NCBI GenBank assembly: GCA_900088475.1
Contig: FLMG01001529.1
Span: forward strand, 1,683-40,541
Source: Hyphochytrium catenoides
Taxonomy: Eukaryota; Sar; Hyphochytriomycetes; Hyphochytriales; Hyphochytriaceae
Reading direction: 5' to 3'
DNA: 38,859 nucleotides
The notes beneath the pieces were generated by a model. The model saw nothing but the letters and a program-made list of their open reading frames with translations. It searched no databases and had not been told where the DNA came from. Every line of letters begins with the position of its first letter. Within the stretch, counting starts at the first letter, position 1. Made by a program: the position numbers and the translations under genes. Below, piece by piece: positions 34,394-38,859 of the stretch.

Positions 34394-35557
34394 TTAACAG
34401 GACATCCATCTATTCTCCAAAGCGTTGTACTTCTCCTGCCATTGGCGTAAATCGTCAAGAAGCGATTGAAGCTCACTGACATACCACAGGTCATAAGAAA
34501 GAGTGTCAGGTCAATAGAATTATGCGGAAGCTCACTTAGCATACTCTTGCTTCGACTTTTGATTCGCTTCTCGCTCTTGGCGAAATTGGTCAGAGAGGTC
34601 TTCCAAAGCAGCCTTTGACACCGAGAGCTCTTTAGCTAAACTGGCAAGCCTTGTGTTGGCCTCGGTCAGTTTCTGTTTGTGATCAAATGGTATTAGAGAG
34701 TACTAAAACGGCGGTTGAGAGGTCTATACCAACATGCAGAGCTCCAGCATGATCGTCTTGCAGAGCATGCATCCTTTCAAGTAAAGTTTTCTCGGATTCC
34801 TGAGCTGTGGCGAACTTTCAAGTTAATAACCCACTCTACTATCCTGCTTAGTACGTAGCAGTAGTCTTCAACGTGCCTTGTTGAAGCTCTTGGCTGAGCT
34901 CGTTGACAGCGGATTTTAGTCTGACTAATTCGAGCTTTAAGGCGTTCTCTGAGGCTTCTTGCTTAGTAATATGTTCTAGCAGCTGCGAGAAGGATTCTTG
35001 GGGAGATAATGGCCCAGTTCCTTGTGATTTATCCGGAAAACGCTGGACAATGGACTGCATTTTAACCGACTGTTCCTGAGTAGTCGGGGCTCTCGATGTC
35101 GCCGACTTGAGTTCAAGCTTCTCTTGGAGCGGGCAAATCAGAAACTAAAGCCTTTACTCAGCTCTAGCGCTGGCTGCGGACTAACACCACTGCAGACCCT
35201 CCTGGTCTCGATTATGAAATAACACTCTAATTCGCCTACTAGATGAATCTCGTCTGCCTTTATCAGCGAAATTGAAAATACTGAAAAGTTAGTACATTTC
35301 TACGGCATTTCCGTGAGCGGGGCTCTACTGGTGGTCCATCGACCTTTTCTCTGATTTCAATTGCGAGGCAGCAGCTTTGGAACGGAAATCCGATGATACC
35401 CAGGTCGAGTTTCTAATAGCTCCGCTTTATTTCTCCCTAAATACTCTACTGTAAGTGGCGCCAAAGCTTTCTTGGCAGCCTCGAAAGGTTGTACTTGTAA
35501 CGGACAGAGGCTCAGAACTTTCCTATGACACTTCGTAGGAAGTAGTGCTGTACCCAT
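34394..35557 (-). CDS. Unidentified coiled-coil protein, 272 aa, 7 exons
   Basis: Proposed exons 35557-35400, 35350-35304, 35253-35198, 35144-34877, 34804-34734, 34672-34536 and 34475-34394 hold one frame throughout (819 nt). Residues from about 110 to the end are a long heptad-like helix: LELVRLKSAVNELSQELQQ, SEKTLLERMHALQDDH, TRLASLAKELSVSKAALEDL, ELQSLLDDLRQWQEKYNALE. The N-terminal part (TALLPTKCHRKVLS; FEAAKKALAPLTVEYLGRN) is not recognised. The fourth intron (34876-34805) appears to start with GC rather than GT (CAAG/GCACGT...CACAG); no GT donor in this exon restores the frame. The third and fifth introns use weak donors (GTCTGC, GTTGGT). The exons coding the coiled coil are the better supported part; the first three exons are tentative. 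Many such proteins belong to the cytoskeleton, but the role is unknown. Confidence 0.6.
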
Positions 35558-35796
35558 TCAGAATACCTGTCAACCTAATCTTGATCAAGCTACGTTATTC
35601 TAAATACATCTGGTATGTAGAAAACAACTGCACGAGGACTGATACATTTTTCATGTCATTGCGTTTCTTGATGGAGTCTGATCTTCTTCTTAGCGTGCAA
35701 GCTTGCTGTTGTTTAACCGCAGACTCCACTAGGGAGCCGCAATAGCATAAGCTCTGGCAGGAGTACAGCTCGGTAAATCATCTGTAGCAAGCCACG
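35558..35796. promoter_or_regulatory. Head-to-head intergenic region, 239 bp
   Basis: Short gap between the divergent starts of the coiled-coil and BTB genes, so the two promoters must overlap or be shared. A 66-codon open frame inside it (35545-35745) has no support as a gene. Confidence 0.45.
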
Positions 35797-37255
35797 ATGG
35801 ATAAGCTTGTGCAACCGCAGAGCTATTCAAAGAGTCATAGAGGCTCGCCAGCGGAACTCTCGTCAGCGATGAGGTGGGTGCTGTTCACCAACTAGAAACC
35901 CGAACTGGCAAGATGATTTGTCTCACTTATGTGTCATACGGGCAGTCTGGAGCAAACGGTGCTTGAGACAAATTGGAGATCGATACAAAATGAAGTCAAG
36001 AAGGTAAAGGTCTTGCCAAGCTGCTTTGCTTGACATATTACCTCACAAGCACTGCGCTGTGTAGATTGAAACCCAGCGAGCTTTCATAAAGAGAGAAAGA
36101 CAAAACCTATACTTGAGAAAGGCACTTCTGGATTCAGATAGAGCTCGGATGCGAGCCACGAGACAAAAAGGGTGGTTGCATCCGCAGGTACTCGAAGCTC
36201 AGAAGGCGAGAAGGATAATTCTGGAGGTTGGAGGAAAGGTATATCCTATTCGCGACCGTCACTCTTCTACTAATTATCTTAACAGAACTTAACAGGCTTT
36301 TGAGATGACAGCCAGGATTGCCTGTCGAGATTCCCGGTCCCTGCTTGCAGCTCTAGCCCGAGATGACTCTCCACTGGATCCTGGATCAGGTCGCCTAGTA
36401 GTAGATCGGGACTGGTAAGCTGTCACAGCATGAGGTTTTGAGGTTGTAAGCTGTCAACGAACTTCATACTGCTTCCAGGTGGCTATTTAGACATATACTC
36501 AACTTTCTACGAGATGGGCAGCTTCCTCAAGATAATGGTGTGCTCAGACAGCTGTGAGTTGATTGTTGTCCCGCTTGACCGACCATACTTTTGACCTTCT
36601 GAGTTCTCCAGATATAAGGAGAGTGATTTCTGGAGATTAGATTCGTTGAAAAGTGCCATCGAGAAAAGGTAAGCTAGATGTTTCTATGCTGAAGACTAGA
36701 GCTAGGTCCTAAAAGCTTATGAAGGAAACTCAAGCTGTACTCATCCATTCATCCACCACTCCAAGCATGGCCCGAGGAGAGTATCAGTAATAAGAGCAGG
36801 GGCATGGAGTCCACCCAGTCAGCAACAAGGGTTAGTCACTTTAGTCCAGGCCTTTTCTCTGATAAGCTGAACGTGCAAAGCTCGAAGGCTAACCCGCAGG
36901 AGCAAGAATGGTACGTTTATTGGAACTAGATGGGTAGCAACTAACTGTTGCTAAAATTACTTGGTTCGTAGGTGGGTAAGCCCACCGGACTGGTGGGGTT
37001 CTAGAGAACCTAAAGTGGAGCAGGTAGAGTGGATAATGACCTTTAATCCCTACTTATACGTTCGATTTGACTTAGGCCTTGCGTCACTTCTGTATGTAGA
37101 AGCCATCCCAGAAGAAAGACAAGGAAGATTGGTGGACGGGAAGTACTTACAAAGGAAAGAAGTACGATCTGAAAGAGGACAAACAGGCCGCAGAGTGGGT
37201 GGCTTCTACTTGGGGAAGCGAACAAAGAGCCGCTGCTTGTCGTCATCACCATTGA
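35797..37255 (+). CDS. BTB/POZ (potassium-channel tetramerisation type) domain protein, 10 exons
   Basis: Exons 35797-35873, 35946-36003, 36065-36238, 36296-36414, 36479-36553, 36612-36668, 36725-36830, 36900-36910, 36972-37023 and 37100-37255 join in phase to 294 aa. Residues 25-90 are a basic coiled helix (LEQTVLETNWRSIQNEVKK, IETQRAFIKRERQNLYLRKA). Residues about 99-190 match the T1/KCTD fold: GGKAFEMTARIACRDSRSLL, then DRDWWLFRHILNFLRDGQLP and LYKESDFWRLDSLKSAIEK. In this fold the pattern D-R-D...F..IL.FLR.G.LP lies on the tetramer-forming surface. The C-terminal part is Trp-rich (EQEWWVSPPDWWG; KEDWWTGSTYKGKKYDL) and ends in AAACRHHH. Such proteins assemble as oligomers and often act as adaptors; no channel membrane segments are present. 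Exon 8 is only 11 nt. Tail-to-tail with the Tudor-like gene. Confidence 0.8.
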
Positions 37256-37473
37256 TGTATGATAGTTTATGGACCTCCCTCACGCAAAAAGACTCATATA
37301 GACTCATTGCCTCGCAAGCAGGCGCCATCGGCTCACTATGTATACTGTTAACGTTCAATTACCTACATTTCTTTGACTCTTGGGGAGTGCATGGGGCAAT
37401 AGATAAAACCTAATCAGTAAGCCATTCAGTGATCTCAATCCTGCCAACCCTAGCTCAGCTACAAACTACAGCT

Positions 37474-38859
37474 CTACACTTCCTTGGACCCCTTGGAAGA
37501 GACACTAACTACAGATTTACTCTTAATGGTCCCTTCGTCATCAACACTAGCTTTCCTTGTTCCGGGGTCCTTGCTGACTGGTCTAATGAGACCGCCGGAG
37601 ACGTGATCCTCGCTACTTCCATCGTCATACTCTATGTCATAAGTCCCATCCATTCGACATTTTGTGATTTTGCCAGCAACATACGCACTCCGTCCTTTGT
37701 ATCGGGCTTCCACCTTTTGGCCCATAGCGAACTCTATAGTGTCGGACGTTTGTCGTCCACTACTTTTGGTAGACTCTTCCGCTTCCCGAACACTGTTCGC
37801 TGGGACTTGGCTCTCCCGCATGCCGTCGTCGAACTCCAGGTCGTAGGTACCATTTAACCTGACACGGACCACTTTGGCTGATTCCCAGGACCGATTTCCA
37901 TCCCTCCGAGCCTCTACAGCCGCACCCTCCTTGAAAGTCTTTTGCCCCGAACCACCAGAACTTTCCTTCTCGTCTACCACCTTCTTCTTAGGGCTACCTG
38001 CCTTGATAGGCTGGATCAAGTCTCTAGTCACATTTTGCTCTTTCTCTCCGTCATCATAGTCAATGTCATAAGTGCCATCCCTTCGAGCCCTCTTTATTCT
38101 TCCGGGATAGTACTTCGACCGACCTTTGAAGCGCGCCTCAACTTTCTGTCCCTCTTCCAGCTTGGAGTCATCATCCTTGTCTTTGTTACTTTTCTTCTCA
38201 GAATCCAACACACGGATGAGGTCTCTTGCCACGCTTTCTTCTTTCTCTCCATCATCATAGTCGATGTCATAGGTGCCATCCTTTCGAATCCGAGAGATCT
38301 TTCCGGGATAGTACTTGGATCGACCCTTGAAGCGTGCCTCGACCTTCTGTCCTTCTTCCAGCTTGGAGTCATCGTCCTTATCCTTATTGCCTTTCTTCTC
38401 AGACTCCAACACACGGATGAGGTCTCTTGCCACGCTTTCTTCTTTCTCTCCATCATCATAGTCAATGTCATAGGTACCATCCCTTCGGACGCGAGAGATC
38501 TTTCCGGGATAGTACTTGGATCGACCCTTGAAGCGTGCCTCTACTCTCTGTCCTTCTTCCAGCTTGGAGTCATCATCCTTGTCTTTGTTACCTTTCTTCT
38601 CAGACTCCATCACGCGGATGAGGTCCCGTGTGACGTGATCCTCTTTCTCTCCATCATCATAGCTGATGTCGTAGGTTCCGTCACTTCGGACGCGAGAGAC
38701 TTTTCCGGGATAGTACTTGGATCGACCCTTGAAGCGTGCCTCGACCTTCTGTCCTTCTTCTAGCTTGGAGTCATCATCCTTGTCTTTGTTACCTTTCTTC
38801 TCAGACTCCAACATACGGATGAGGTCTCTTGTCACGCTTTCTTCTTTCTCTCCATCATC
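37474..38859 (-). CDS. Tudor-like multi-repeat protein, 5' end beyond right edge
   Basis: The frame is open from the right edge (38859) to TAG 37474-37476, 461 codons without an intron; the start lies outside the window. It is built of Tudor/chromo-barrel-like modules with the core G-x-KVEARFKGRSKYYPGK then RDGTYDIDYDDGEKE. Four nearly identical 67-residue units (201 nt each) and the end of a fifth occupy about 38032-38859. Two diverged modules follow (VEARRDGNRSWESAKVVRVR and KVEARYKGRSAYVAGKITKC), then a short Ser/Lys-rich tail. Units are joined by acidic/basic linkers (NKDKDDDSKLEEGQ). Such modules bind methylated lysine/arginine or nucleic acid in characterised proteins, but the aromatic cage cannot be judged by eye. 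Proteins of this repeat type are frequent in stramenopiles and some alveolates (from memory). Confidence 0.85.
   Translation of the reverse strand, partial: DDGEKEESVTRDLIRMLESEKKGNKDKDDDSKLEEGQKVEARFKGRSKYYPGKVSRVRSDGTYDISYDDGEKEDHVTRDLIRVMESEKKGNKDKDDDSKLEEGQRVEARFKGRSKYYPGKISRVRRDGTYDIDYDDGEKEESVARDLIRVLESEKKGNKDKDDDSKLEEGQKVEARFKGRSKYYPGKISRIRKDGTYDIDYDDGEKEESVARDLIRVLDSEKKSNKDKDDDSKLEEGQKVEARFKGRSKYYPGRIKRARRDGTYDIDYDDGEKEQNVTRDLIQPIKAGSPKKKVVDEKESSGGSGQKTFKEGAAVEARRDGNRSWESAKVVRVRLNGTYDLEFDDGMRESQVPANSVREAEESTKSSGRQTSDTIEFAMGQKVEARYKGRSAYVAGKITKCRMDGTYDIEYDDGSSEDHVSGGLIRPVSKDPGTRKASVDDEGTIKSKSVVSVSSKGSKEV
38032..38859 (-). repeat. Tandem repeat, 201-bp unit, about four copies plus part of a fifth
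   Basis: Coding tandem array inside the Tudor-like gene. Successive copies differ at only a few positions at DNA level, including synonymous sites, for example the recurring segment CGGGATAGTACTTGGATCGA on the plus strand. This points to recent duplication or homogenisation. The array continues past the window edge, so total copy number is unknown. Confidence 0.9.

Noticed and set aside
36961-37413. Single 150-codon plus-strand frame reading through 37024-37099
   Set aside because: Splicing 37023 to 37100 gives a more protein-like Trp/Lys-rich ending with good GT-AG sites; the read-through looks like intron sequence.
37429-37857. Plus-strand open frame of 142 codons
   Set aside because: Mostly antisense to the C-terminal modules of the Tudor-like gene.
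37942-38763. Plus-strand open frame of 273 codons
   Set aside because: It is exactly antisense to the Tudor-like repeats. Its own repeats mirror the 201-bp unit, and the minus frame carries the known domain.
1-38859. tRNA, rRNA, CRISPR arrays, insertion sequences
   Set aside because: No T-loop/anticodon pair, rRNA core, regularly spaced repeats or terminal inverted repeats with transposase could be supported by eye.

Overview
This is a nuclear segment from a unicellular eukaryote. Nearly every recognisable gene is cut by short GT-AG introns, most about 50-110 nt (extremes proposed here are 34 and 291 nt), and reading frames only make sense after splicing. The gene content fits a protist of the alveolate/stramenopile type: cytosolic phenylalanyl-tRNA synthetase beta, RPL37, VPS15, PP1, a BTB/T1 protein of the protist 'RDWWLFRHIL' type, Tudor-like repeats, and a cyclic-nucleotide-binding domain joined to a carrier-like membrane region. 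A perkinsid is possible, but that is only a guess. There are no bacterial operons, CRISPR arrays or recognisable transposons. I placed exon boundaries by hand from GT/AG sites, phase and family similarity. All multi-exon models given add up to an uninterrupted frame.

Layout. 1-658: minus-strand 5' part of an unidentified gene, running off the left edge. 1138-3814: complete 13-exon phenylalanyl-tRNA synthetase beta (+). 4394-5144: small unidentified minus-strand gene. 5145-12567: about 7.4 kb in which I find no convincing gene, only a few weak open frames and some triplet-rich sequence. 12568-15446: large unidentified protein with a membrane hairpin (+). 16616-17196: ribosomal protein L37 (+). 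17657-18362: small protein starting MGN (+). 18633-26670: complete VPS15/PIK3R4 in 35 exons (+). 26829-28039: ankyrin-repeat protein (-). 28435-29285: small unidentified basic/coiled protein (-).

From 29.3 kb to the right edge the genes are packed tightly and alternate strands: cNMP-binding plus carrier-like fusion (+), PP1 catalytic subunit (-), unidentified 233-aa protein (+), coiled-coil protein (-), BTB/T1 protein (+), Tudor-like repeat protein (-, runs off the right edge). Head-to-head pairs share short gaps of 239-628 bp that probably act as two-way promoters. Tail-to-tail pairs are about 220-260 bp apart.

Functionally this is an ordinary housekeeping neighbourhood: translation (PheRS beta, RPL37), endosome/autophagy PI3-kinase regulation (VPS15) and phosphatase signalling (PP1). 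Around these sit several conserved-looking protist proteins without an assigned role. The best candidates for something undescribed are the cNMP-binding/carrier-like fusion, the 896-aa hairpin membrane protein, the recently amplified Tudor-like array and the gene-poor 7.4-kb block.
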